Assembly: GCF_000744705.1 (NCBI RefSeq) | Contig: NZ_JQML01000001.1 | Span: forward strand, 2,800,017-2,864,016 | From: Streptacidiphilus albus JL83 | Lineage (GTDB): Bacteria; Actinomycetota; Actinomycetes; Streptomycetales; Streptomycetaceae | DNA length: 64,000 bases | Direction: 5' to 3' | Shown: piece by piece, positions 26,013 to 35,090 of the stretch | Numbering within the stretch: the first letter of the stretch is position 1 | Layout of the letters: each line of letters opens with the position of its first letter | Notes under the pieces: model-generated | What the model was told of the DNA's origin: nothing | Seen by the model: the letters and a program-made list of their open reading frames with translations, nothing else | Databases searched by the model: none | Translations under genes and position numbers: made by a program

Positions 26013-29000
26013 ATGGGCGGCTTCGTCCTGCTGCGCTTGCGGGCGCACCGACTGCTGGTCACCGCCGCTCTGTTGACGATGGTGCTGACCGTGGGGCTGC
26101 TCTCGGCCCTGGTCGGTTTCAGCTCGTCGATCGACAACGCCGGGGTCCAACGGGCACTGCAGTCCACCGACGCCACCCAGGCCACCCTCAACGTCTCCGC
26201 CCAACCCGCCGCCGGCACTGCCGCCGCGGTCGACCGGAGCGTCCGGCGCTACGCCGCCCAGGCCTTCGGCGGGCTGCCGGTCGACGTCCGTTCCAGCACC
26301 GTCTCCGACACCTTCGGGCTTCCCTGGGCCTCCACCGCCGCCGCCACGCTCGCCGCGCGCACCGGCGGCAACCCCGACCTGACCATGCTGGCCACCCTCG
26401 ACCGCAGCAAGCTGACGCTGCTGCACGGCAGTTGGCCGGGGAAGGCGGCCACGGGCCAGCCGGTCCCGGTAGCCGTCCCGGTCGCCGCCGCGAGCCGGCT
26501 GCCCGCGGTCGGCGGCCTGCTGACCATCCAGGACCGCGACAGCCAGCGCGAACTGCGGATCCGGGTGGTCGGCGTCTATGCGCCGACCAACAGCGCCGAC
26601 CCCTACTGGCAGCTGGACACGCTGGGCGGATCGGGCATCCAGCGGGTCGGCTTCTCCACCTACGGCCCGCTGCTGATCGACGCCGGCGACTTCACCAGCG
26701 GCGCGGTCCCCGCGCAGACCGTGGCCTGGGTCGCCACCGCCGACTTCGCCGGTATCGACCTGAGCCGCGCCGACGCCTTGCCCGACACCGTCAACGAGGC
26801 GATCGCGGCGATCATCGCCGACGGCTCGCTCGGCTCGCAGACCACCGCGACCAGCGGGCTCCCGGCGCTGCTGCCCTCGGTGGACCAGGCCGTCGCCGTC
26901 TCCCGGAGTTCGCTGCTGGTCGGCGCGGTGCAGCTGGCACTGCTGGCGCTGTTCGCGATCCTGCTGGTGTCCCGGCTGATCAACGACGCCCACACGGGCG
27001 AGACCGCCCTGCTGCAGGCGCGCGGCGCGGCCCCGCGCCGATTGGCCGCCCTCGGCGCCGCCGAGGCCCTGCTGCTCACCCTGCCGGCACTGGTCGCCGC
27101 GGTGCTGCTGGCCGGTCCGCTGATCGGACTGCTCGCCGCACACGGGCCGACAGCCACCGCCGGGGTCAGGATCGGCGCCCTGCCACTGGGACCGGTGCTG
27201 CTGACCGCCGCCGTCGGCAGCCTGGGCTGCCTGCTGTTCCTGCTGCAGCCGTCGCTGCGCCGCTCCGCACTGAGCGCCCGCACCCCCGGCGCCTCCCGGA
27301 CCGGCACCCGACTGCTCCGCCGAATCCCGGCCGGGCTGCTCCGCACCGGCGGCGACCTGGTACTGCTGGGCTTGGCCGCAGTCGCCTACTGGCAGCTCCG
27401 GAACGACAACGGCACCGGCAGCACCGGCATTGACCCGTTCCTGGTCGCCGCCCCGACGCTGGCGCTGTGCGCCGGGGCGACCCTGGCCATGCGGCTGCTG
27501 CCCCCGCTGGCCGGAATCGCCGAGCGGATCGCCGCCAGGGGGAGCGCACTCTCGGGCGCGCTGGCCGGCTGGCAGCTGGCCCGACGGCCGCAGCAGATCG
27601 GTGCGCCGGTGATGCTGCTGGTGCTCGCCGTCGCCATGGGCACCCTGGCGGTCGGCCAGAACAGCAGCATCAACCGCTCGCAGAGCGACCGGGCGACCTT
27701 CACCGTCCCGGCCGACGTCACCGTCACCGGGGCCGGCTCCCCCGGCTTCGGCCAGGGCGCCGCCTACGCCGCGCTCCCCGGGGTCACCGGCGCCGTCCCG
27801 GTGATCCGTGAGCCGCTTCCCTCGCTCGGGCAGAACCAGGGAGCAGCCCCCGGCCTGCTGCTCGCCACCGACACCCGTGCCGAGAGCAGCGAGTTCCCGC
27901 TGCGCAGCGACCTGGCCGGGACCTCCGTCCGCCGGCTCCTGGCCCCGCTCGCCCCCGCCGCCGAACCCGTCTCCGAGCTGGGCATCCCGATTCCGGGACG
28001 CCCGCGCTACCTGGAGCTCGACGTCAGCGACAGCGACTTCGCCGGGGTCGCGGCACAGGACTCGCTGGTGGTCACCGTCACCGACCGGTTCGGCGTGCCC
28101 TACCAGTTCACCGCCCTGCCGATCGACGCGGACGGCCGGACCCACACGCTGCGACTCGACCTCGACGCCGCAGCCGGCGCCCCGCTCGGCCTTCCCGCCT
28201 ATCCACTGACGATCAGTCAGTTGTCCTTCAGCTACAGCATTCCGTCGCAGATCACGGACCAGCAGCTGCTCGCCCTCCTCGGCGTCCGCGCCATCCGGGC
28301 CGACGGCACGGCTCTCGCCCTGCCGCCCGGGCTGGCGTGGCAGGCCAAGGTGAGCGATTCCGCTCCTTCCGGGACGGCGGGGCTGACCGACGCCTCCGTC
28401 GGCCGGGAGACCGGCGGAGGAATCGCCTCGGTGACGGCCCGCGCCGCCACCAACTACTTCAGCGGCGTCATCAACCAGGGCACGGTCGACCTGACGCCCG
28501 CCGGCGGCAGCGCGCTGCCGCCCAGCCTCCCGGCCGTCGTCACCACCGGGTTCCTGCAGCAGACCGGGGCCACCGTCGGACAGACCGTCGGTCTCTCCAC
28601 CGGAATGCCCTCGTTGCGGATCGTCGCCGCCGTCCCCGAACTGCCCGGCACCACCGCGGCCGACGGCGGAGTCGCGCTGGTCGACCTCACCGCCTACGAG
28701 CGCTGGCTGACCGCTCAGCAGCAGCCCGGGCAACCCGCCACCGACTGGTGGCTCTCGGTCTCCCCGGACACCCCGCAGGCCCAGGCCCGGGTCGCCGCCG
28801 CGCTCCGCGCCCGCGCCGACGACCCGACCGTGCAGGTCCGGGACGAGGTGCTGGCGGGGCTCCGCAACGACCCGTTCTCGGCCGGGCCGCAGACGGCGCT
28901 GCTCGCGCTGGCGATCGTCGCGGCACTGCTGGCCGCCGTCGGCTTCACGGTCAGCGCGGTCGGCGCGGTGCGCCGCCGGGCGAACGAGTCGGCGCTGCTC

Positions 29001-29309
29001 TTCGCGATCGGCGCGACCCGACGGGAGCTGGCCAGGTCCACCGCCGTCGAGCTGGGCGTCCCGGTCCTGCTCAGCCTGGCCGTGGGCCTGCCGGTGGGGG
29101 CGCTGCTGACCCGGATCGTGGTCCCGCTGTTGGTGCTGACCTCGACCGGAACCAGGCCGGTGCCACCGGTGCTGGTCCAACTGCCGCTGCCGCAGCTGGG
29201 ACTGCTGGTGGCCGCGGTCGCGCTGGTCCCGCTGGTGGTCGCCGGCCTCGCCGGACGCCTGGGCGGCCCGGCCACCACCGCCACGCTGCGCAGCAAGGAG
29301 GAGCAGTGA
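26013..29309 (+). CDS. FtsX-type ABC transporter permease, first of two
   Basis: A 1098-residue membrane protein of the FtsX/MacB-like exporter class. A first membrane helix (about 8-30) is followed by a large extracytoplasmic domain, a group of helices (about 300-430 and 460-560), a second large outer domain and three helices near the C-terminus (last block about 960-1080). GATRRELARSTAVELGVPVL near the end is the FtsX-like cytoplasmic loop. ATG 26013 follows a G-rich ribosome site; an ORF extension to GTG 25953 has many A/T third positions and is rejected. It overlaps the second permease by four bases. Substrate unknown; such exporters move lipids, lipoproteins or peptides. An AT-rich stretch with TATTC-ACAC-GAATA at 25908-25921 likely belongs to its promoter. 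Confidence 0.85.
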   Translation: MGGFVLLRLRAHRLLVTAALLTMVLTVGLLSALVGFSSSIDNAGVQRALQSTDATQATLNVSAQPAAGTAAAVDRSVRRYAAQAFGGLPVDVRSSTVSDTFGLPWASTAAATLAARTGGNPDLTMLATLDRSKLTLLHGSWPGKAATGQPVPVAVPVAAASRLPAVGGLLTIQDRDSQRELRIRVVGVYAPTNSADPYWQLDTLGGSGIQRVGFSTYGPLLIDAGDFTSGAVPAQTVAWVATADFAGIDLSRADALPDTVNEAIAAIIADGSLGSQTTATSGLPALLPSVDQAVAVSRSSLLVGAVQLALLALFAILLVSRLINDAHTGETALLQARGAAPRRLAALGAAEALLLTLPALVAAVLLAGPLIGLLAAHGPTATAGVRIGALPLGPVLLTAAVGSLGCLLFLLQPSLRRSALSARTPGASRTGTRLLRRIPAGLLRTGGDLVLLGLAAVAYWQLRNDNGTGSTGIDPFLVAAPTLALCAGATLAMRLLPPLAGIAERIAARGSALSGALAGWQLARRPQQIGAPVMLLVLAVAMGTLAVGQNSSINRSQSDRATFTVPADVTVTGAGSPGFGQGAAYAALPGVTGAVPVIREPLPSLGQNQGAAPGLLLATDTRAESSEFPLRSDLAGTSVRRLLAPLAPAAEPVSELGIPIPGRPRYLELDVSDSDFAGVAAQDSLVVTVTDRFGVPYQFTALPIDADGRTHTLRLDLDAAAGAPLGLPAYPLTISQLSFSYSIPSQITDQQLLALLGVRAIRADGTALALPPGLAWQAKVSDSAPSGTAGLTDASVGRETGGGIASVTARAATNYFSGVINQGTVDLTPAGGSALPPSLPAVVTTGFLQQTGATVGQTVGLSTGMPSLRIVAAVPELPGTTAADGGVALVDLTAYERWLTAQQQPGQPATDWWLSVSPDTPQAQARVAAALRARADDPTVQVRDEVLAGLRNDPFSAGPQTALLALAIVAALLAAVGFTVSAVGAVRRRANESALLFAIGATRRELARSTAVELGVPVLLSLAVGLPVGALLTRIVVPLLVLTSTGTRPVPPVLVQLPLPQLGLLVAAVALVPLVVAGLAGRLGGPATTATLRSKEEQ

Positions 29310-32074
29310 AGAGCACCGGTGCGGGCCGCAACGGCCAGGTCGCCTGGGTGAGGGTCCGGCTGCTCGGCAGCCCGGTGGCGACCGCCGCCCTGGCTGTCCT
29401 GGTGCTGGTCGCCTCGTTCCTGGCGGCGGCACTGCCGCTCACCATGGACCGCAACGACGACACCGGGCTGCGGCAGCAGCTCGCCGGGCTCCCGGTGTCC
29501 ACGGCCTCGATCAACGGCGCGGCCATACCGGTCGTCGCGCCCGGGGTGTCCGCGGCGAGCCAGGTGGACCTGGGCCTTTTGGCTCCGGTCGCGCGGGCGC
29601 TGGCGTCCGGAGTCCCGGCACCGCTGAACGGCCTGCCGGACCAGTCCTCCTACGGCGTGACCACGACCGCGCCGGCCGCCGCCGCGGCGCTGCCCCGGCT
29701 CGACCCGCTGGCGTCGACCCAACTGGACCTGGTCGCCCAGGCCGACGCGGACCAGCACGCCACGCTGCTCCACGGCAGCTGGCCGGTCGACCAGGGCCCG
29801 GGCACGGCGCTGGAAACGGCCGTCAACGCCACCACCGCCGCCAAGCTGGGGCTGCACGTGGGCTCCGTGATCGACACCTCGCTCGGGGCACTGCGGGTCG
29901 TCGGCGTCTACCGGCCCACCACCCCGACCGGACCCTACTGGACCGCGCAGCCCTTCCTGACTGCCCCCGGTGTCGCCTACACCCCGGGCGGCATCAACGG
30001 GCCGCCGACGCCCTACTGGCACATATCACTGCTGCTCTCGGACGACGCTGCCGTGGCGTTGCCACTGAGCTCCCTCCAGCTGTACTGGCACCAAGCGCTC
30101 GACACCCGCGCACTCCACGCCTACCAGATCGGCCCGGCGCTGCGAGAGCTCGCCAGCCTGCTCGGCGGGGCGCAGGCGCAGCACGTGTTCAACGTCTCCG
30201 AGACGGCCGGAGTGCCGGCGCCGCAGCTGACCTCACAGCTGCCGACCGTACTCGGCGAGGTGCAGATGCAACAGGCGGCGGTGGTGCCGCTGCTGACGAT
30301 CGGCGGGGCCGGGGCGGCCGGCAGCGCGGTCGCGGTGCTGCTGATGCTCGCCGTACTCGCCGCCGAGCGCCGGGGCGAGGAGCTGCGGCTGCTCCGGGCC
30401 CGGGGCGTCTCGCTGCGCTGGCTCTTCGGCCGACTGCTCGCCGAGAACGCCGCCATCGGCGTGCCCGCCGCCGCCATCGGCACGGGAGCGGCACTGCTGC
30501 TCCTGCCGGGCCCCCGGCCGGGGCCGTCGCTGGCCGCCGCCGGAGCCGTGGTGCTGATCACCGTGCTCGGGCTGCCGCTGCGCGCCGTGCTCCGGCACCG
30601 TCGGCCGACCCCGGGCAGCGACCGGGAGGAACTGGCCACTGCCCGTCCCGGCAAGGGTCGGCTGCTGCTGGAGCTGGGCGCGCTGGCCCTGGCCGTGCTG
30701 GCCGCCGTCGGCCTGCGACTGCACGGGACCTCGACCGGCGGCTCGCTGGACCCGCTGGTCGCCCTGGCCCCGCCGCTGCTCGCCCTCGCCGCCGCGCTGC
30801 TGGTGGTCCGCCTGCTGCCGCTGCCGCTGCGGCGGCTCGGCCGAGCACTGGGACGCGGCCGGGGCGCGGTCTCCTTCCTCGGCACCGCCCGGATCGGCCG
30901 GGCCGGTACCGGCGTCGCGGTGCTGCCGCTGCTGGCGCTGCTGCTGGCGCTCAGCACCGCCGCCCTCGGCTCCACCGTCCTCGCCTCGGTCGACGCCGGG
31001 CGGGACCGGGCCGCGACGCTGGCGGTCGGCGGCGACACCAGGATCGACGGCAGCCCGCAGCTCGCCCCGGGCTTCCCGGCCGCGATCGCCGCCGTCCCCG
31101 GCGTCCAACGGCTGGTCACCCTCCGGGAGATGACGCGGGTCACCGCACCGGTCACGAACGATGCCGTGACCCCGCCGGTCCTGACCGTGGTCGGCGTGGA
31201 CCCGGCCCAGTACGCGGCCTACTCGAAGGCCGTCGACATCGGCGCCTTCGATCCGGCGCTGCTCCAGGGCGCGGGTTCGACCGGCAAGGGCGCAGCGCCG
31301 ATCATCACCAGTCCCGACGTCTTCGCCGTCTTCGGCAGCAGCCCGTTCCAGATCAGCGTCACCACCGGCACCCTGGACGTCCGGATCGTCGGCACCCTGA
31401 CCGGTACTCCGGGGATCGCCCCCGGCGGTTCCTTCGCGCTGCTCCCGCAGGCGGCCGAGCTCAGCCAGCTGGCCGTCAGCGTGCCGCCGACCCAGTACGC
31501 GCAGAACGTGGTGCTCACCCTCGACCACGCCGACCCGGCCACGCTGGCCGCCGCGGCCGTCCGGGCCACCGGCGGCTTCTACGCCCCGGTCGGCATCCAG
31601 ACCCGCGCCCAGGTGCTGGCGAGTCTGGCGACCACCCCGACCCAGCGGCTGGCCGAGCAGCTCTACCGGGCGACGGTGGCGGCAGCCGCGCTGTTCAGCC
31701 TGCTGGCGCTGGTGCTGTCGCTGGTCCAGGCGGCGCCCGGCCGGGCCGCACTGCTCACCCGGCTGCGCACCATGGGACTGACCCCGCGCCAGGGCTACGC
31801 GCTCAGCCTCACCGAGTCGCTGCCGTCGGTCCTGGTCGCCGCCGTCGCCGGGGCGCTGCTCACCGTGGGGCTGACCGCGCTGCTCGGACCGGCCCTGGAC
31901 ATCGGCGCGCTGATCGGGACCACCATCCCGATCCCGCTCGTCACCCACGCCACCGCGCTGCTCACCCCCACCGCGCTGCTCGCGCTGCTCGCCGCCCTGG
32001 TGGTGCTGGCCGAGACCGCGCTGATCACCCGACGCCACATCAACACCGAACTACGAGCGGGGGACCGACGTTGA
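29306..32074 (+). CDS. FtsX-type ABC transporter permease, second of two
   Basis: A 922-residue membrane protein similar in layout to its upstream neighbour: an N-terminal helix (about 18-38), a large outer domain, a central set of helices (about 325-460 and 530-570), another outer domain and a C-terminal helix cluster (about 790-905). GTG at 29306 overlaps the previous stop by four bases and has a near-perfect AAGGAGGA at 29295-29302, so translation is coupled but also efficient on its own. The similar size and order suggest the two permeases form a heterodimer with the ATPase encoded next. No separate substrate clue is visible. Confidence 0.85.
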   Translation: MKSTGAGRNGQVAWVRVRLLGSPVATAALAVLVLVASFLAAALPLTMDRNDDTGLRQQLAGLPVSTASINGAAIPVVAPGVSAASQVDLGLLAPVARALASGVPAPLNGLPDQSSYGVTTTAPAAAAALPRLDPLASTQLDLVAQADADQHATLLHGSWPVDQGPGTALETAVNATTAAKLGLHVGSVIDTSLGALRVVGVYRPTTPTGPYWTAQPFLTAPGVAYTPGGINGPPTPYWHISLLLSDDAAVALPLSSLQLYWHQALDTRALHAYQIGPALRELASLLGGAQAQHVFNVSETAGVPAPQLTSQLPTVLGEVQMQQAAVVPLLTIGGAGAAGSAVAVLLMLAVLAAERRGEELRLLRARGVSLRWLFGRLLAENAAIGVPAAAIGTGAALLLLPGPRPGPSLAAAGAVVLITVLGLPLRAVLRHRRPTPGSDREELATARPGKGRLLLELGALALAVLAAVGLRLHGTSTGGSLDPLVALAPPLLALAAALLVVRLLPLPLRRLGRALGRGRGAVSFLGTARIGRAGTGVAVLPLLALLLALSTAALGSTVLASVDAGRDRAATLAVGGDTRIDGSPQLAPGFPAAIAAVPGVQRLVTLREMTRVTAPVTNDAVTPPVLTVVGVDPAQYAAYSKAVDIGAFDPALLQGAGSTGKGAAPIITSPDVFAVFGSSPFQISVTTGTLDVRIVGTLTGTPGIAPGGSFALLPQAAELSQLAVSVPPTQYAQNVVLTLDHADPATLAAAAVRATGGFYAPVGIQTRAQVLASLATTPTQRLAEQLYRATVAAAALFSLLALVLSLVQAAPGRAALLTRLRTMGLTPRQGYALSLTESLPSVLVAAVAGALLTVGLTALLGPALDIGALIGTTIPIPLVTHATALLTPTALLALLAALVVLAETALITRRHINTELRAGDRR

Positions 32075-33057
32075 ACACCACCGCCGAGGAGCAGGGCGAC
32101 CTGCCCACCCTGGACGAACTGCGCGGACGCGCCGCCGACGCCCGGGCCCGCCCCTCCTACGGGCACGATGCGCTGATCGCCTGCGACCAGCTGGTCCGGA
32201 TCTTCGCCACCGACGACGTCGAGGTGCAGGCCCTCCAGGGGCTCGACCTGACGGTGACCGCCGGGGACCTGGTGGCCCTGGTCGGCGCCTCCGGCAGCGG
32301 CAAGTCCACCCTGCTGCAGATCCTGGCCGGGCTGGACGTCCCCACCGCCGGACGGGCCAGCGTGGCCGGCTGCGACCTGCTCGGGATGGGCGCCAAGGAG
32401 CGGCTGCGCTACCGCCGGGAGGTCGTCGGCTTCGTCTGGCAGCAGACCGCCCGGAACCTGATGCCGTTCCTGAACGCCCGTCAGAACGTGCTGCTGCCGA
32501 TGCAGTTGCGCGACCGATCGGTACGGGCCTCGCGCCGGGACCGGGCCGACCGGGCGGCCGAGCTGCTGGACCTGCTGCAGGTCGGCCACTGCGCGGAGCG
32601 CCGCCCGGCGCAGATGTCCGGCGGCGAGCAGCAGCGGGTGGCCATCGCCGTCGCCCTCGCCAACAGCCCCTCGGTGGTCCTGGCCGACGAGCCCACCGGC
32701 GAGCTGGACTCGGACACCTCGCACCTGATCTTCGAGGCCTTCCGGACGGTCAACCGCGAGCTGGGGGCGACCGTGGTGATCGTCACCCACGACCTGATGG
32801 TGGCCGGCGAGGTCCGCCGCACCGTGGCGATCCGCGACGGCCGGGCCGCCGCCGAGGTGCTGCGCGAACTGACCACGGACGAGCACGGCCAGGAGTCGGT
32901 GGTCTCCCGCGAGTACGCCACCCTGGACCGCGCCGGACGGCTGCAGCTGCCCCGCGAGTTCCTGGACGCGCTGGGCATGGAGCAGCGGGTGGAGGTCACC
33001 CTGGAGCCGGACCACCTCGGCGTCTGGCCGGAGCACCCGGAGCCGGCCGCCGACTGA
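32071..33057 (+). CDS. ABC transporter ATPase with an AbrB-like C-terminal tail
   Basis: A 328-residue ATP-binding subunit of the LolD/MacB class. Walker A is GASGSGKSTLL, the Q-loop is WQQTARNLMPF, the signature is MSGGEQQR and Walker B is VVLADEPTGELD; the H-loop His is in VTHDLM. The last 40 residues (LDRAGRLQLPREFLDALGM...VTLEPDHLGVWP) look like a swapped-hairpin AbrB/SpoVT fold, an unusual tail for an ATPase. Translation starts at a TTG overlapping the second permease stop by four bases; no other in-frame start gives the usual N-terminus. The three genes therefore form a tightly coupled exporter operon ending at a palindromic terminator. Confidence 0.92.
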   Translation: MNTTAEEQGDLPTLDELRGRAADARARPSYGHDALIACDQLVRIFATDDVEVQALQGLDLTVTAGDLVALVGASGSGKSTLLQILAGLDVPTAGRASVAGCDLLGMGAKERLRYRREVVGFVWQQTARNLMPFLNARQNVLLPMQLRDRSVRASRRDRADRAAELLDLLQVGHCAERRPAQMSGGEQQRVAIAVALANSPSVVLADEPTGELDSDTSHLIFEAFRTVNRELGATVVIVTHDLMVAGEVRRTVAIRDGRAAAEVLRELTTDEHGQESVVSREYATLDRAGRLQLPREFLDALGMEQRVEVTLEPDHLGVWPEHPEPAAD

Positions 33058-33083
33058 GCGGGTCGCCCGATCGGGCGACCCGC
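33058..33083. terminator. Bidirectional palindromic terminator
   Basis: A perfect 26-bp palindrome (GCGGGTCGCCCGA and its complement) begins directly after the ATPase stop and serves the convergent reductase-deaminase gene as well. Confidence 0.8.
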
Positions 33084-33096
33084 ACGGCCGAACGCC

Positions 33097-34263
33097 CTAC
33101 CAGAGGTGGGCGTTGACCGCGCGGGCCTCCTCGGCCAGCTCGGGGCACTCCAGCACGGTGACCCCGGCCTGCTCCAGCAGTTCGATCCCCTGGCAGTCGG
33201 CGACGAACAGGGCCGGCTCGCGCCAGGCCAGCACCACCCGCGGGATGCCCGCCGCCAGCGCCAGCTGGGCGCAGGGCGTCGGCCGCGACGCCCTGCGGCT
33301 GCACGGCTCCAGGGTGGTGTAGAGGGTGGCGGTCCGCAGCCGCGGATCGGCCGGGTCGATCTTGGCCAGCGCCGACTCCTCGGCGTGGACGGTGGCGTCG
33401 GTCTCCCGGGAGTAGCCGCGCGCCAGCTCGGTGCCGTCGTCGGCGACGACGACCGCCCCGACCGAGTAGGCGGTCTCCGAGGCCGGGCACTGCCGGGACA
33501 GCTCGACGGCGAGCGCGAGCCGCCGGCGGTCGTCCTCGGTCAGCCGGTCGGCGGCCGGCTGCTCCCGCTTCTCGTCCTGCTTCTCCGGCACCCGGTAGTG
33601 GAGCAGCGCGACATCGCCGACGGCGTCGGTCCCGACCAGCTCCATCCGGTGCAGCGCGTCCTGCGGGAACCGGCCGGCGTTGACGAAGCGCGGGGCCTCG
33701 TCCGCGCCGACGAAGAAGGGCGCGACCGCGAGCCGGATCTCGTCCACCAGTCCGGAGGTGAGGAACAGGGTGTGGACGGCTCCCCCGCCCTCCACCATCA
33801 GTCGGCGGACGCCGCGCACGCCCAGGTCGTCCAGGACCGCCCCGAGGTCGAGCCCGGCGCCGGTGCCGACCACCTCGGCGAGCCCGGCCAGCCGCGCCGT
33901 CAGCCGCGCCACCGCCGCGTCGGGCGAGTAGACCAGCTTGGCGCGGCCGTCGCCGTACTGCCACAGGCGCAGCTCCGGATCGAGGTCGCCGCCGCCGGTC
34001 AGCACGATCCGCAGCGGCTGCCCGGGCAGGCCGGCGGCCCGGCGCTCGGCCTGCCGCTGCTCCGAGTTGACCAGCAGCCGGGGATTGTCGCTGCGCAGGG
34101 TGCCCGCGCCGATCAGCACCGCGTCGCTGTCGGCGCGCAGTTGGTCGACCCGGTCGAGATCGGCCGGGTTGGAGAGCAGCAGCCGCTCGGGGGCGGTGTC
34201 GTCGATGTGCCCGTCGATCGACATGGCGACGCTGAGCAGGACATGGGGGCGGCGTGCGGTCAT
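33097..34263 (-). CDS. RibD-like bifunctional reductase-deaminase with inverted domain order
   Basis: A 388-residue protein. Residues about 5-225 are a RibD C-type (dihydrofolate-reductase-like) reductase: MSIDGHID, LRADSDAVLIGAGTLR and VEGGGAVHTLFL. Residues about 245-388 are a cytidine-deaminase-like domain with zinc motifs HAEE and a PCxxRxxxPTPC variant of PCxxC. In classical RibD (riboflavin synthesis) the deaminase comes first; here the order is reversed. No other rib genes are nearby, so it may act in riboflavin synthesis or on another pyrimidine/pterin-like substrate. ATG 34263 with GGTGGGGG upstream is chosen over an in-frame extension of 25 residues. Transcribed after the phosphopantetheinyl transferase gene. 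Confidence 0.82.
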   Translation of the reverse strand: MTARRPHVLLSVAMSIDGHIDDTAPERLLLSNPADLDRVDQLRADSDAVLIGAGTLRSDNPRLLVNSEQRQAERRAAGLPGQPLRIVLTGGGDLDPELRLWQYGDGRAKLVYSPDAAVARLTARLAGLAEVVGTGAGLDLGAVLDDLGVRGVRRLMVEGGGAVHTLFLTSGLVDEIRLAVAPFFVGADEAPRFVNAGRFPQDALHRMELVGTDAVGDVALLHYRVPEKQDEKREQPAADRLTEDDRRRLALAVELSRQCPASETAYSVGAVVVADDGTELARGYSRETDATVHAEESALAKIDPADPRLRTATLYTTLEPCSRRASRPTPCAQLALAAGIPRVVLAWREPALFVADCQGIELLEQAGVTVLECPELAEEARAVNAHLW

Positions 34264-34312
34264 GCCCCCACCGTGCCACATCGCTGCCGCCGCAGTGTCC
34301 GGAAACCTGGTG

Positions 34313-35029
34313 TCAGCGTTGGACCAGCGCCGGCGCATCCCCGCCCGACGCCTCCAGGCTCAGGGCGACGGCGGCGGCGAATCCGGGGGGCATCTCCAGG
34401 TCGGTGAGGGTCCAGCCGACCGGTCCCGGCTGTCGGCTGCCGACGTAGTCCAGCTCCGGCCCCCGGCCGAGACCGGTGCCGATGCCCTTGAGGTACGCCT
34501 CCTTGCGCGTCCACAGCCGGGCGAACTCCTGCGGCAGCCGGTCGGTCCCCTCCGCCTCCGCCAGCTCCGCCCGCTCCGCCGGATGCAGCACGGTCGCCAG
34601 GTCGGCGACGGTCCCGGGCGCGGGCAGGGCCTCGACGTCGGCGCCGACCGCCCGCTCCGCCACGGCGAGCAGCACCAGCGGCCCGGCGTGCGAGAGCGAG
34701 AAGTGCAGCCCGGTCGAGGGGTCCGCCGGCGCCGGCCGGCCGTGCGGGGCGCCGCAGCAGGGGCAGGGCTCGCGGGTGAGGGCCACCTGCCCCGGCGGCA
34801 GCCCGAGGTACCCGCCGAGCACCCGGCGCAGCATCAGGTGCGCCGCCGTGTAGCGCTCCCGGTCGACGGCCCGGAAGAAGCGTCCGGCCCGCTCCCGCTC
34901 CCCGGCGTCGAGCACCGCCTCCGCCTCCCGCTCGCCGCCGAGCACCAGCGGGTCGCCGTCGGACCGGGCGTCGGCCCCAGGGACCTCGCGGAGCCAGATG
35001 TGTACCTCGTCACGGTGCGGCCGCATCAT
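34313..35029 (-). CDS. 4'-phosphopantetheinyl transferase, Sfp type
   Basis: A 238-residue enzyme that transfers phosphopantetheine from coenzyme A to carrier proteins of polyketide, peptide or fatty-acid synthases. Motifs seen: LHFSLSHAGPLVLLAV, VGADVE (Mg-binding Asp/Glu) and FARLWTRKEAYLKGIGTGL (the WxxKExxxK core). A CPCCGAPHG loop is typical of the actinobacterial branch and may bind zinc. Two adjacent ATGs occur; GAGGA lies just upstream on its strand. No synthase genes are in the window, so it probably serves clusters elsewhere. It is divergent from the CYTH-CHAD gene and 49 bases upstream of the reductase-deaminase gene, which may share its transcript. Confidence 0.93.
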   Translation of the reverse strand: MMRPHRDEVHIWLREVPGADARSDGDPLVLGGEREAEAVLDAGERERAGRFFRAVDRERYTAAHLMLRRVLGGYLGLPPGQVALTREPCPCCGAPHGRPAPADPSTGLHFSLSHAGPLVLLAVAERAVGADVEALPAPGTVADLATVLHPAERAELAEAEGTDRLPQEFARLWTRKEAYLKGIGTGLGRGPELDYVGSRQPGPVGWTLTDLEMPPGFAAAVALSLEASGGDAPALVQR

Positions 35030-35090
35030 TCCTCACTCACGGGGGAACCCTAACGGGTTGGCAGGCACACACCACGGCATGGGCGGCGTT

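Noticed and set aside
34264..34338. 25-residue N-terminal extension of the reductase-deaminase
   Set aside because: It adds residues unlike the family start and runs past a good GGTGGGGG site at the inner ATG.
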